From Saccharophagus degradans 2-40 (lineage in GTDB: Bacteria > Pseudomonadota > Gammaproteobacteria > Pseudomonadales > Cellvibrionaceae), in contig NC_007912.1 in assembly GCF_000013665.1 (NCBI RefSeq), positions 868,001 through 932,000 on the forward strand: a stretch of 64,000 bases of DNA, read 5' to 3'. The translations under genes were made by a program, and so were the position numbers. Shown piece after piece: positions 39,765 through 48,721 of this stretch. Numbering within the stretch: the first letter of the stretch is position 1; every line of letters begins with the position of its first letter. The notes under the pieces were generated by a model. It was given only the letters and a program-made list of their open reading frames with translations, had not been told where the DNA came from and searched no databases.

Positions 39765-40592
39765 TTAGCGTGGCCATAAAGTAATATCTGCTGCACCTTT
39801 ATGTCTTAGGTTCGCATCACCAAATATTTCAACCGCTAAAATTTGGTAACCGCTGCTTAACCCGTCAACTTTAAAACCTAGGTCACTGTTGTCCCAGCGG
39901 TTGGCGTGCGGGCGAAAATCCATATTACGGTTGCCGTTAATCGCTCTAGGCGTTCTACGCACACTCCAAAACTGATCAAACGAGCGGCTGCTGCCATTAA
40001 AACAATATTGCGCACCGTTGCGGCGAACCTTATAAACATCGTATGTTGCACCATTAGCGCTAACTGTTCCTACACTCTGTGCTGGAGCACCGTTGCCATT
40101 ATTTGCGTTTTCATCCCAAGGCACAAACTTGCCGCCGTCCCATGTATCCACTACATAATATTCTTGTGATATTTGGTTGCCACCACTGGTAGAGCAAGAC
40201 CAGCCATACATAGCAACCAATGCTTTTTGAATAGAAGAATTAGTTGTAAGTTGGCCAACGTTGTAACCTATTTTTCTATCTCTCGAGCCAGAGCTCCAAC
40301 CCATTCCACCAATTGCATCTTCTCCCCAAGATTGAGCAACATTCCACTCCACCCTAAAGTGTCGATTGGTTTCGTTGTAAAAACCAATTTTTGTATCGCA
40401 ATCGGTAATGTCTTCTTGGCTTAACTCAAACCAAGAATAAAATTTGCCATTGAAGGTTCCTGCACCGTAGCCGTTATCGGAATCGGCTGGGTTGCAAAGC
40501 GTTTTGGTAATGCTTGCTGCATAGCCAGTGCTGGCGTTAATTAATAAAAATACACTTGCAATAAGTGCGGGGAAGAATGTTTTTATGTTCAT
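39765..40592 (-). CDS. GH11 endo-beta-1,4-xylanase
   Basis: A 275-residue secreted enzyme that hydrolyses xylan. A signal peptide covers about residues 1-25. The GH11 jelly-roll signatures are clear: RVEWNV, the nucleophile region QEYYVVDTW (Glu144), GATYDVYKVRR then SFDQFWSVRRTPR, and the acid/base region YQILAVEIFGDA (Glu255). The length is longer than a minimal GH11 domain (about 190 residues), mainly through extra Cys-containing loops. No carbohydrate-binding module is attached. Confidence 0.92.
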   Translation of the reverse strand: MNIKTFFPALIASVFLLINASTGYAASITKTLCNPADSDNGYGAGTFNGKFYSWFELSQEDITDCDTKIGFYNETNRHFRVEWNVAQSWGEDAIGGMGWSSGSRDRKIGYNVGQLTTNSSIQKALVAMYGWSCSTSGGNQISQEYYVVDTWDGGKFVPWDENANNGNGAPAQSVGTVSANGATYDVYKVRRNGAQYCFNGSSRSFDQFWSVRRTPRAINGNRNMDFRPHANRWDNSDLGFKVDGLSSGYQILAVEIFGDANLRHKGAADITLWPR

Positions 40593-41081
40593 AAGAAAAT
40601 AGCCTTTTCGTTACGTTATTATTTTTAAAGGTGTAACCAACAACATTATGAGGTCTGGGTTAATATGTTGTTGTCGTAAAGACTATATCAGTGGTTTCTG
40701 AAAAAAAGCAATCATTTTGAAATGATCAAAAATGATATACGTGATGTTAATTATCAATTCGGAATAAGCGCGTGGCCGCACTTTGCCAATATCTAGGCCT
40801 AGTGGGTGAATAGATATTATTTATCTTCTGTTAGTTAGTTCGAAAAAAGTCTAACTAACAGCATTTTCTATCAGTATATTTTCGTGTGTTTACATTAAAA
40901 ATGCTTTGAAATGATAAGAGAAAGTTTTTTATGATTTTTGGGGTAATCGTTATTTTATATGTGATTTTATCGGGTAGGTGAATATCTAGTACTGGCTAAA
41001 GAAACCTCAGGGGGAAGCAGACCAGTAAAGAGCAGTAAATGTTTGTAGTGTAAGCAACTACATTTAATGGACCAAAAGAAA
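40593..41081. other. Non-coding region upstream of the xylanase
   Basis: About 490 AT-rich bases with no supportable gene. It contains the inverted repeat at 40711-40726 and presumably the xylanase promoter. The remainder shows only A/T runs and no RNA gene that I recognise. Confidence 0.6.
40711..40726. promoter_or_regulatory. Inverted repeat upstream of xylanase gene
   Basis: ATCATTT-TG-AAATGAT, two 7-bp arms around two bases, lies 119 bases before the xylanase start. ATCAAAAATGAT-like sequence continues downstream. It could be an operator for a xylan-responsive regulator, but no regulator gene is adjacent. Confidence 0.4.
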
Positions 41082-41105
41082 AAGCCCGCTGTTTTTAGCG
41101 GGCTT
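41076..41105 (-). terminator. Terminator of the lipoprotein gene at 41112
   Basis: AAGCCCGCT (41082-41090) pairs with AGCGGGCTT (41097-41105). On the - strand a TTTTTCTTTT tract follows, giving a clear intrinsic terminator just after the stop at 41112. Confidence 0.85.
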
Positions 41106-41111
41106 ATTGTA

Positions 41112-43151
41112 TTATGGCTTAATAAGTTTATAGACTGTCTCGGTGTTATCTATAACCAATATTTCGCCGTTATAGGTAAATACGTGTTTGGGGTCTTGCA
41201 GGGTGTTGCTTATTACTTGGTAATTATCGTAATTGGGTAAAGCGTAGCTTGCGAGCGTGCCGTTATTATCTAAAAGTACCGCACGTTCGCCAACAGTATC
41301 GTAGGCAACATCATTAATTTGTACGCCGCTTGGGCTAACAGCCTTCACAAATATAAGGCCATCTGTACTGAATAAGTCACCGCCACGGCTAAGAATATTA
41401 TCCCCTGTTGGTTCTATCCATATGTCATCCCAAATTCGGTAGTCACCGTGGTAGGGGGAGTCTTGCGAATTTAAAAATTCTTCACCGTTATAGCTGTCGA
41501 GATAGTAGCGTGTAATATCTGAAGGCGAGCTGTCGGTAGTAACCGTATAAACTTCTGTTTGCCAAGGCGCGAGAATAATTTGACTGCGATGACGCAGGCT
41601 AACGCTGGTATATAAAATTTTGCCTGTTTTTGCATCGTACATGTTTAACTCTACCCATTGGCCAGAGCCAGGTATAACGTAAACTTCGCCCGCATCCGAT
41701 GCGACTAAATCCCAAGGGTCGGCGTTAATTGCAAATTTATTAATTAATAAGCCGTTCTCCAAGTCGATTACTGCTATTTTCCCGCTCGGCTCGTGTTGAA
41801 AATAGTCGTGTTCGTGATGTAACAAGGCAACGTAAAGGCGACTGCCATCGGGTGATACATATACCGATTCAGGCATTTCATTAAACGGATAATAAAACAG
41901 TGTTTCACCGCTGGTTGCATCGGCTACGTAGAGTCTGTTTGCATTCGTATCTGATAGGTAGAGCTTGTTATTTGCGCTGGCATGCGCAGCTCTGTTAACA
42001 GTAAAGGCAAACTCGTTGGCAGTGCTGCCGGTGACCGCAATAGGTTCAGATGCGATAAACGTACTAACTTTAATTACATGTGTTTGCGTATCAGCAAAAT
42101 CACTGCGGGTGTTTATTGTTATTTCTGCTTCATAACGCTCGCCCGCGGCATTTTGTAAAAGGGTGGTTTTATCTACTTGCAATACTGGGGTGGTTTCCCC
42201 CGCCGCGGTGGTGCCACTATTACTTGTAAGGCTAAGCCAATCTTCACTGCTAGAAATAAATTCCCATGTGTACACGTCTTCTGGTGAGTTGCCCTGCAGC
42301 TCATCAGCAATGGCAATGGTGCCAACTAATTCTGCCGAAGTTGTGGTGGGGAGCACAGCAAAGAAGTGTTCAGATGTATCTACACTTACACTAGCGTGAT
42401 CCATTTGATAGCGTACATTGTACGAGAAGCTATTGCCGGAAACTGAATCGCTAATTTCAATGGTGCCAACGTTAGTACCGTATTGGGCTATATTTGGGTC
42501 TACGGTTACAGTGAGAGTTGCCTGTCCATTACCGCTGGTAGGGCTAACAGAAATCCAGTCTTCAGAGGCGACTGTCCATTGGGAGTCGGCACCCACAATA
42601 TTAATGGCGTAAGCCACATCAGAAAGGTTAGAGCTATCGCGCCCCACAGAGCTAAAACTGAACGGCGTGGGCTGCGCAGAATAAGTGCTAAACGATTCCG
42701 AAACTGTAAAGGTAACGGGCAAATCTATATAGCGCGTAGCACTGCCATCTTCCTTGCCTGTTATAAAGCGCAGGGTTGTTGAAAATTCACCTGCGCTGTA
42801 GCTGGGCGAAGCGGCAACTAAAAAGGTAGCGGTAGTAGCGGTGTAGTCCCGCGTTGTAACATCTAGCCAATATGCCGTATCGATATTAGGGGGAAAGCCA
42901 ACTATTACGCCGTCACCTTTATAGGTAACACGAACCTCGATACCAGCAGAAACGTTGCCATCTGTATTGCCGGTAAACGTTAAGCTAGTTTTGTTTAGCG
43001 AAATACTATAGTTGCCGCCTCCTGTGCCACCGGTATTATTAGTCTCGGGTGCAGCTGTGCTTGTTCCGCCACCTCCACCACAGGCAGAGACGATTAGTGA
43101 GAAAATAAGCAGTAGTGAGATTGACCAGCAGCGGCTAAGTATATGTTTCAT
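41112..43151 (-). CDS. Lipoprotein with BACON-like domains and beta-propeller
   Basis: A 679-residue lipoprotein: lipobox VSAC (Cys24), then a Gly/Thr-rich spacer. Residues about 45-385 contain three or four beta-sandwich repeats of about 85-100 residues with the pattern W-L-V/S-x-S-P-x-S-G (WISVSPTSGNGQATLTVTVD), resembling BACON domains. Residues about 390-679 look like a YncE-type propeller (RLYVADATSGETLFYYPF, ESVYVSPDGSRLYVALLHHEHD). Such proteins often bind glycans or mucin-like surfaces, but no ligand can be named here. Confidence 0.78.
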   Translation of the reverse strand: MKHILSRCWSISLLLIFSLIVSACGGGGGTSTAAPETNNTGGTGGGNYSISLNKTSLTFTGNTDGNVSAGIEVRVTYKGDGVIVGFPPNIDTAYWLDVTTRDYTATTATFLVAASPSYSAGEFSTTLRFITGKEDGSATRYIDLPVTFTVSESFSTYSAQPTPFSFSSVGRDSSNLSDVAYAINIVGADSQWTVASEDWISVSPTSGNGQATLTVTVDPNIAQYGTNVGTIEISDSVSGNSFSYNVRYQMDHASVSVDTSEHFFAVLPTTTSAELVGTIAIADELQGNSPEDVYTWEFISSSEDWLSLTSNSGTTAAGETTPVLQVDKTTLLQNAAGERYEAEITINTRSDFADTQTHVIKVSTFIASEPIAVTGSTANEFAFTVNRAAHASANNKLYLSDTNANRLYVADATSGETLFYYPFNEMPESVYVSPDGSRLYVALLHHEHDYFQHEPSGKIAVIDLENGLLINKFAINADPWDLVASDAGEVYVIPGSGQWVELNMYDAKTGKILYTSVSLRHRSQIILAPWQTEVYTVTTDSSPSDITRYYLDSYNGEEFLNSQDSPYHGDYRIWDDIWIEPTGDNILSRGGDLFSTDGLIFVKAVSPSGVQINDVAYDTVGERAVLLDNNGTLASYALPNYDNYQVISNTLQDPKHVFTYNGEILVIDNTETVYKLIKP

Positions 43152-43320
43152 TTTATGGCCTATAGGGTGAATTAATCTGGTTGGTATATAGCGAGCCAGT
43201 TTGAGCCGCTATCGTAATATTTCGCATGTAAATATGCATTATTAATACGAAAGGGCTTACAAACACATGCTATAGACACACCAAAGCAGGGCTCCCTCCA
43301 CTAAGGCGAATTAAGTTGCG
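43139..43320 (-). repeat. Leader sequence duplicated at 44722-44870
   Basis: The 5' leader and first codons of the lipoprotein gene (reading ATGAAACATA on the - strand) recur about 1.6 kb away next to a REP-like element with roughly 75-80 percent identity by eye. Conserved stretches include TTTCATTTTATGGCCTA and AATTAATCTGGTTGGTATA. Confidence 0.65.
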
Positions 43321-43449
43321 AAAGGTATTCGGTACGGTGGGCAAAATAAGCATGCAGTTATGCCCGGTAAGGCAAAACTGCATAAGGTATAGCAAGTGGG
43401 GGTAAGAGTAAGTTGTGAGGTTTTACAGCTTTTTTGTATTACTTATTGC

Positions 43450-44466
43450 TTAGGGGCGCCCGAAATTCTGAGTCCAATAGGTGCCGTAAGTGGTAGTGCC
43501 TGCGGGCGCTATAACCCGTGAAGATCCAAAATCGGTGTAGTTAGCGTTCATAATATTATCGCAGTGGCCTGTGGGGCTGCTTAGCCAAGCTTCCATTGCG
43601 GCGCTAACGGTAGTGTAGCCAGCGGCAATATTTTCGCCACTAGCGCGGTTAGAAGGGAAGCCCGCCTCTACCATACGTTGCGCATGGTTAGAGCCATCGC
43701 TACCTGTGTGCGAGTGAAAATTATTGCTGGCCATATCATTCGAGTGGCGGTCTGCCGCTTCGGCTATTACACAGCTCCAAATTAACGGTGTGGTAGCAGG
43801 CTTACTGCCGCTGGCACATACATATCCTGTTGCACGAACGTTATTCACCGCGTCGAGCATATCTATATCGTCTTCCGACATACACAAATCAATAGTGCTT
43901 TGTGCGGTAGCGCCAAGGTTACCTGTGGTTGTAAAGCTCCATGCACTCGCGTCAAATTCGTCGCCATCTTCGCTCATTAAACCGTTGTTTATGGCTACAG
44001 TGTAAGTGGTGTTTGGCGAGAGTAGGGCGTTGGGCGCTAAACTAATGGCGCTGCTGTTTTCGCTAGTAAAAGTAAAGGCGACATTAGTTCCATTCGCGCT
44101 TAGTGAGAATTTATTCTCGCTAAGTGTGGAAGCAATAATAGGTTTGTTAAAGTTGATTGTTATCTCAGTTGCTAGCGATCTTTCGTTTGCGCCATCCTGT
44201 GGTGCATAGCTTTCTATTATAAAAGCAGAGCTGGAATCCGTATCCGGTGGGGGTGAGGTATCGTCGGTATTGGGGGTATCCACCGGAGGTGTAGTCGTAT
44301 CGGTATCCGGCTGCGATGTGTTATCTACATTCTGTTCTGCATTGTCTTCGCTATTTGTGGTACCCGCACCACCACAGGCCGTAAGCGCAAGTAGTATAAG
44401 CGCAGTAGTAACCAGTGTTATTTTTTTTGCTATAAAATTGGTGGACTTTAATTTTTGCATCGTCAT
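43450..44466 (-). CDS. Lipoprotein with SbsA-type Ig-like and CAP/SCP domains
   Basis: A 338-residue lipoprotein (lipobox LLALTAC, Cys31). An Asp/Thr/Pro-rich spacer reaches about residue 80. Residues about 82-185 form a bacterial Ig-like domain (YAPQDGANERSLATEITINFNKPI ... WSFTTTG). Residues about 205-338 form a CAP (SCP/PR1-like) domain: LDAVNNVRATGYVC, LIWSCVIAEAADRHSNDMASNNFHSHTGSDG, SGENIAAGYTTVSAAMEAWLSSPTGHCDNIMNANYTDFGSS. The His and Glu residues of the CAP cavity are present. Role of bacterial CAP proteins is poorly known. Confidence 0.88.
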   Translation of the reverse strand: MTMQKLKSTNFIAKKITLVTTALILLALTACGGAGTTNSEDNAEQNVDNTSQPDTDTTTPPVDTPNTDDTSPPPDTDSSSAFIIESYAPQDGANERSLATEITINFNKPIIASTLSENKFSLSANGTNVAFTFTSENSSAISLAPNALLSPNTTYTVAINNGLMSEDGDEFDASAWSFTTTGNLGATAQSTIDLCMSEDDIDMLDAVNNVRATGYVCASGSKPATTPLIWSCVIAEAADRHSNDMASNNFHSHTGSDGSNHAQRMVEAGFPSNRASGENIAAGYTTVSAAMEAWLSSPTGHCDNIMNANYTDFGSSRVIAPAGTTTYGTYWTQNFGRP

Positions 44467-44598
44467 ACGGCTTAGCTCGGCAATGTGGGCACCCCAATAT
44501 TACTCGGCGCACACTAAAACAACTGTGATAACCGCACGGTTTAAATAGGGTATGCACAATTTTGGGAATTAGATCACGGTACTAAAACCGTTAAACCC

Positions 44599-44713
44599 AA
44601 GTAGGTCGGATAAAGCAAAGCTGCCATCCGGCATTGCCAGCCATGCGTATAGATATAGTCGAGCAATACGAAATTATAGTTTGGTAAGTGGTGGGCAGTG
44701 CCCACCCTACGGG
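44599..44713 (+). repeat. REP-like element, two palindromic halves
   Basis: Left half GTAGGTCGGATAAAGC...GCCATCCGGC (44601-44632), then TACGAAATTA, then the right palindrome GTGGGCAGTGCCCAC with CCTACGGG (to 44713). Same layout as the copies at 52.0, 52.9 and 53.4 kb. Confidence 0.75.
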
Positions 44714-44721
44714 AGCATAAG

Positions 44722-44870
44722 TGTATGTTTCATTTTATGGCCTAAAGGGGAATTAATCTGGTTGGTATAATGGAAGCCAGTGTGCGCCGCTATAATAGTG
44801 CTGGCCACGTATTTTATGCAGTCAAATTTATATAGCGCGTAGTACGCACACAACCTCATAGACACACTAA
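44722..44870 (-). repeat. Orphan copy of lipoprotein gene leader
   Basis: A diverged copy of 43139-43320, including the ATGAAACATA start on the - strand, but with no coding body after it: the frame runs into the adjacent REP-like element. It looks like a remnant of a duplicated gene whose body was lost. Confidence 0.55.
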
Positions 44871-45153
44871 ATAAAATATCCCTACAAGCGGCCGAGTAAG
44901 GCCCGCTCATCTTCCTATATCTCTAGCGCGTTAATCATTGCACAGTCCGTCGTCTAAATAAAACACACAATATGAAATCAAAGTTTGCAACAGTATTCAT
45001 TTTGCGTGGCTTCTTGATTGTGAAGCTATATTGGATGGTTTCTCCGTATATTGCAAAAAATTATTTGTTCAATTGTTTTTTATACGCCAAAGTGACACCC
45101 GCTACACCAACCATATAAAAAATATTTCAAAAACAATTATCATGGAGTTCTAA

Positions 45154-47181
45154 GTGACTACTCATATTACCCGCACTTTACGCGGCTTTTTCTACCATGC
45201 GTTAAAAACAGCAGCAGCTTTAATGGCTGTGTGTATATTTTCTCTTACTCATGCTCAAAGTATGAATCACCCCGGGGGCATGCACTCCAAAGCCGATCTC
45301 GATTTTATTAAGTCGAAAGTTCAATCGGGTGAACAGCCTTGGAAAGGCGCTTTTGAACAGTTAAAAAACAGCGGCTACGGGAAATTATCTTACAATTATG
45401 TGGCCTATAAGGATGTGAAATGTGGCTCGTATAACAACCCGAATGTGGGTTGCAATAATATGGTGAAAGACGGTATTGCTGCTTATACCTTGGCGCTGCG
45501 CTGGTACATCGAAGGAGATGATGCTTACGCAGATAAAGCGATAGAAATTATTGATGCTTGGTCTGTAAAGTACCGCACAAACCAAGAGTCGAATACACGC
45601 CTTGTTGTTTCTTGGGCTGCTCCTTGGTACGTGAACGCGGCAGAAATTTTGCGCTATACCGACGGTAGTGGGTGGACGATTACTAACACCAACCAATTAA
45701 ACGCAATGCTTAACCGCTTTAAGAATTATATTTTTTGGGAGGATCGTCCAAACAATAACTGGATGATGTCTTCAGTTGAAGCGCGTTTAGCGATTGCTGT
45801 TTTTCAAGACGATACAACCGCTTTTGGCGATGCTATCGATAAGTGGCGTTTACGAATTAAAACGTATTTGTATCAATCTTCCGATGGTTCTGTGCCTATT
45901 GTTAGTCCAAACGTTACGCCCGGCCAATCGTCGTCGATATGGAAGCAGGGTACTAACACGATCTATGTTAATGGTATGGGAATGGAAACCTGTCGCGACT
46001 TCAACCATATGAAGTTGGGTTTTGATTCACTGATGAACGGAGCAGAAATAGCTTGGACTCAAGGTGTTGATCTGTTTGCTTCGGAAAGTAAGCGCATTAG
46101 AGATTTCTTGGAGTTACACGGCCATTGGGCTACAGGGTCGAAGAGCATTCCTAGCAACGTATGTGATGGCTCGATAGACTGGAAAGGAACCAAGGAAAAT
46201 GCACAGCAAGCATTCGAGATTGCTTACAATCACTTGCATGACCGCTTAGGTATTAGCCTGCCTGAAACTAAGCAAATGATAGACAATAAGCGCCCGAATA
46301 ACGCAAATCATTGGGTGTCTAAATGGGAAACACTCGCTTATGCTGATCGCCCGTTTAACCTTGATGATGGTGCAGGCCCAACGGTTTCTTTTGATGAGCC
46401 TAACGGGAATATCACCGTTAGCCCTGGTTACGCGCAAAGTGTAATTGTAGAAGCGACGGACTCCGACGGCATTGCACATGTTGTGCTTTTTATTGACGGT
46501 AGTGAGGTGCGTAAAGAGACTAAGTATCCGTATACTTGGGGAATTACCGAGTCGGATACGCCGAATGAAATTAACAACTTACCTGCCGGTACTCACACCA
46601 TTAAAGCTGTCGCGACAGATAATACTGGTAAAACCGGTGAGGCAACATTTAAGTTAACGGTAACATCGCCTTCGGATGGCTTAGACCAGTGTGATACCAC
46701 CAGTCAGTGTATGGCTCAGTACAGCTTTTTTAGCGGTGCTATGGATTGCTCTAATAGTCAGGCGAGCGACAGTGTGTGCATGTGTGGCTCAGCTCGTTGT
46801 GACTCTTTAAGTGGTTCTTCAAGTTCTAGCACCTCGTCAAGCACCGGTAGTTCATCTAGCTCTAGCAGCTCTTCTAGTTCCAGTTCTGGTAGCGCAGCGG
46901 GTTGCAACGGTACGTTAAATGTCGCTATGAGCGAGAGAGTAGAGGTAAATCTTAATAGTACAAACTGTGTAAAATTTGCGAGCACATTGTCGGGTGAAAC
47001 GCTTCAGGTTTGGGATAGCGACACACAGTCGTGCGACTTTAGAGGATCTGTTGTTTCACAGGATGGTGCGGGGAATTTAAATATTTCCGCAAACTACCAC
47101 TCCTCCAGTTCGTTTTCGGGTAAAACAATCAAGTTTGCACCGAGCAATGGCTGTAAATATGTGCAAGTAAAGTACTACTAG
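45154..47181 (+). CDS. Modular alginate-lyase-superfamily enzyme
   Basis: A 675-residue secreted protein from GTG 45154 (GGAG 8 bases upstream), with signal peptide to about residue 34. Residues about 36-400 are an (alpha/alpha)n-toroid domain of the alginate_lyase superfamily (NHPGGMHSKADLDFIKSKV, NNNWMMSSVEARLAIAVF, MGMETCRDFNHMKLG), so uronate-polymer cleavage is likely; the exact substrate is not clear. Residues about 405-505 form a bacterial Ig-like domain (VIVEATDSDGIAHVVLFIDG), about 511-550 a small Cys-rich motif (CDTTSQC ... CMCG), about 552-585 a poly-Ser linker, and about 586-675 an unrecognised C-terminal domain with four or so Cys, possibly carbohydrate-binding. A terminator follows. 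Confidence 0.85.
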   Translation: MTTHITRTLRGFFYHALKTAAALMAVCIFSLTHAQSMNHPGGMHSKADLDFIKSKVQSGEQPWKGAFEQLKNSGYGKLSYNYVAYKDVKCGSYNNPNVGCNNMVKDGIAAYTLALRWYIEGDDAYADKAIEIIDAWSVKYRTNQESNTRLVVSWAAPWYVNAAEILRYTDGSGWTITNTNQLNAMLNRFKNYIFWEDRPNNNWMMSSVEARLAIAVFQDDTTAFGDAIDKWRLRIKTYLYQSSDGSVPIVSPNVTPGQSSSIWKQGTNTIYVNGMGMETCRDFNHMKLGFDSLMNGAEIAWTQGVDLFASESKRIRDFLELHGHWATGSKSIPSNVCDGSIDWKGTKENAQQAFEIAYNHLHDRLGISLPETKQMIDNKRPNNANHWVSKWETLAYADRPFNLDDGAGPTVSFDEPNGNITVSPGYAQSVIVEATDSDGIAHVVLFIDGSEVRKETKYPYTWGITESDTPNEINNLPAGTHTIKAVATDNTGKTGEATFKLTVTSPSDGLDQCDTTSQCMAQYSFFSGAMDCSNSQASDSVCMCGSARCDSLSGSSSSSTSSSTGSSSSSSSSSSSSSGSAAGCNGTLNVAMSERVEVNLNSTNCVKFASTLSGETLQVWDSDTQSCDFRGSVVSQDGAGNLNISANYHSSSSFSGKTIKFAPSNGCKYVQVKYY

Positions 47182-47207
47182 TTAGCCTCCGTTAACCGAT
47201 GAAAAAT

Positions 47208-47241
47208 AAAAAGGCGTTACGGGAAACCGCAACGCCTTTTT
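47208..47241 (+). terminator. Terminator after the lyase gene
   Basis: AAAAAGGCGTT (47208-47218) pairs with AACGCCTTTTT (47231-47241); the inner CGG/CCG also pairs. The right arm ends in a T-run. A strong, probably bidirectional, intrinsic terminator. Confidence 0.87.
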
Positions 47242-47596
47242 GTTGATGGTATAAGCGCAGCAAAAACCAATTAGTGGTGAAATTTAATTCAGATGAAGAA
47301 GGTCTGTCTCTAATTTTCTGCATTTTCCATGTCTAAAGCGTTAACTAAAAGAAAAAATGCGCAAATTAACATCACTACCGAGAATATAAGCATATTCCCA
47401 ACTGCTTTCCCGTTTTAGTGATTGGTTGAATGTTCTAAATAATACTTACATTTAGGTCAAATATACGATTTTTCCCGAACTCGCCAGTCTTCGCAAATTC
47501 GTGATTTTTCATCTAAGATATGCTGGTAATTACCGCATTCGTATTTTTGCAAATTTTTATAAATAACTTTTGGATAGGCTGCAGATTTTTTCGCAA
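47242..47596. other. Non-coding region
   Basis: About 350 bases between the lyase terminator and the end of a small membrane protein gene on the other strand. I see no gene, repeat or RNA feature in it. From here on coding density drops. Confidence 0.5.
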
Positions 47597-48160
47597 TTAA
47601 AAGTTTGGAAACGGCTTATGCATCCAGCATTGTAATATAGCGTTCAACTCCTTCTCTAGCTGCTCGTCTTCAGTTTCAATATGCTTAACTTTTCTCTCGC
47701 TTGGGTTATACCAATTGATGATGATAGCAGTGATCACAGATAATATGGCCACAATCACGCCTTTAATTAAATCATGATTTAGTATTGCCATTATGGCGGT
47801 TAAAGAGCCTAATGCCAAAAATAATAAGAGAAATAGAGATGAATACATGTTTGTACGCACTATAGGCTTTAAGCGTTCCAAGCTTTGTTTATTTTCAATG
47901 GTGGGGTGCTCTAGTAGAAAGATGTCGATCAGTTTTTTGTTATAAAGTATTAGTAACACAATCCCCACGTCACAAAGAATAAATACTTCAAAAGATACAG
48001 TCTTTACGTACGCTAAAGCCCCCAGTTCTGCGTTTGTTGTGTGAAGGAATATATAAGCCGCGTAAATTAATATAACCATAGCTATAGATAACGGCAATAT
48101 TATAGGTGTTTTAAATACGCGCTTTTCAGTAGGTTTTGGTGGGCGATAGGGGTTTTCCAT
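47597..48160 (-). CDS. Four-helix membrane protein of unknown function
   Basis: A 187-residue protein with four clear hydrophobic segments (IILPLSIAMVILIYAAYIFL, FEVFILCDVGIVLLILY, SLFLLLFLALGSLTAIMAIL, GVIVAILSVITAIIINWY) and a charged C-terminal tail of about 35 residues. AAGGAA lies before the ATG. The N-terminal MENPYRPPKP start is typical of small uncharacterised inner-membrane proteins. No family named. Confidence 0.7.
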   Translation of the reverse strand: MENPYRPPKPTEKRVFKTPIILPLSIAMVILIYAAYIFLHTTNAELGALAYVKTVSFEVFILCDVGIVLLILYNKKLIDIFLLEHPTIENKQSLERLKPIVRTNMYSSLFLLLFLALGSLTAIMAILNHDLIKGVIVAILSVITAIIINWYNPSERKVKHIETEDEQLEKELNAILQCWMHKPFPNF

Positions 48161-48213
48161 TACTATTTCCTTGTCTGTAACGTTTTGTAAAAGATAGTTT
48201 TTATGTGATGTGA

Positions 48214-48647
48214 TTATTGCACGATTTTTTGCATAAGCACATTTTGTTTTTTTATATGTTCAAATCCTATTCTAATGTAAATGTCCTTTACCTCTTTTCG
48301 TTCGTCGTTTGCTCTAACTCTTAGGGTGCTGTAACCCTTAGATACTAAATGGCTCTTGCGGTGTTTATAAGGCTCTTTGCAATACCTTTGCTTCTAAAAC
48401 CTGGTAGTACACACAAGCTGACAATTTCGCCACTTATGCCCTCTGCAATACGTACGTCAACTAGTGCTTGTGCCATGCCAACTATTTGACCATTGCTGGT
48501 TACAATTACAGGTGAATCGCCCCTTGTCTGCAAGGATTTAAATGTTTTATAAGCTACATCAAAGTTAAAGTCATATCCTAGTGCTTTGACTAAGGGTGCT
48601 ATATCTTCTATATCCGTTTCCGAAGCTTGCTTGTAAATTACTGTCAT
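48214..48647 (-). pseudogene. GNAT acetyltransferase broken by one frameshift
   Basis: The first 100 codons (from 48647) give the N-terminal part of a GNAT N-acetyltransferase, with the acetyl-CoA loop VSLCVLPGFRSKGIAKSL. The frame stops at 48345 (TAG). Shifting by one base near 48358-48365 restores the missing C-terminus (HLVSKGYSTLRVRAND ... DIYIRIGFEHIKK ... ending at TAA 48214), a standard GNAT ending. The whole spans 434 bases, one short of 145 codons, so a single base was lost. It is a recent pseudogene, unless the base is a sequencing error. Confidence 0.85.
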
Positions 48648-48721
48648 ATAATTACATCGTATGGTTCCGGACGATGTTGGGCAATAGGGGCCTGCCGTTT
48701 AATGCTTAATGGGGCTGCCTA

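Larger units (their letters stand above)
44467..45153. other. Non-coding region with REP-like element and duplicated leader
   Basis: Nearly 690 bases without a convincing gene. It holds a REP-like element (44599-44713) and a copy of the leader of the lipoprotein gene at 41112 (44722-44870). Its last 150 bases are an AT-rich leader before the lyase gene. Confidence 0.65.

Noticed and set aside
44707-44910. 67-codon frame on the - strand
   Set aside because: It spans the duplicated leader and REP-like element; better explained as a remnant than as a gene.
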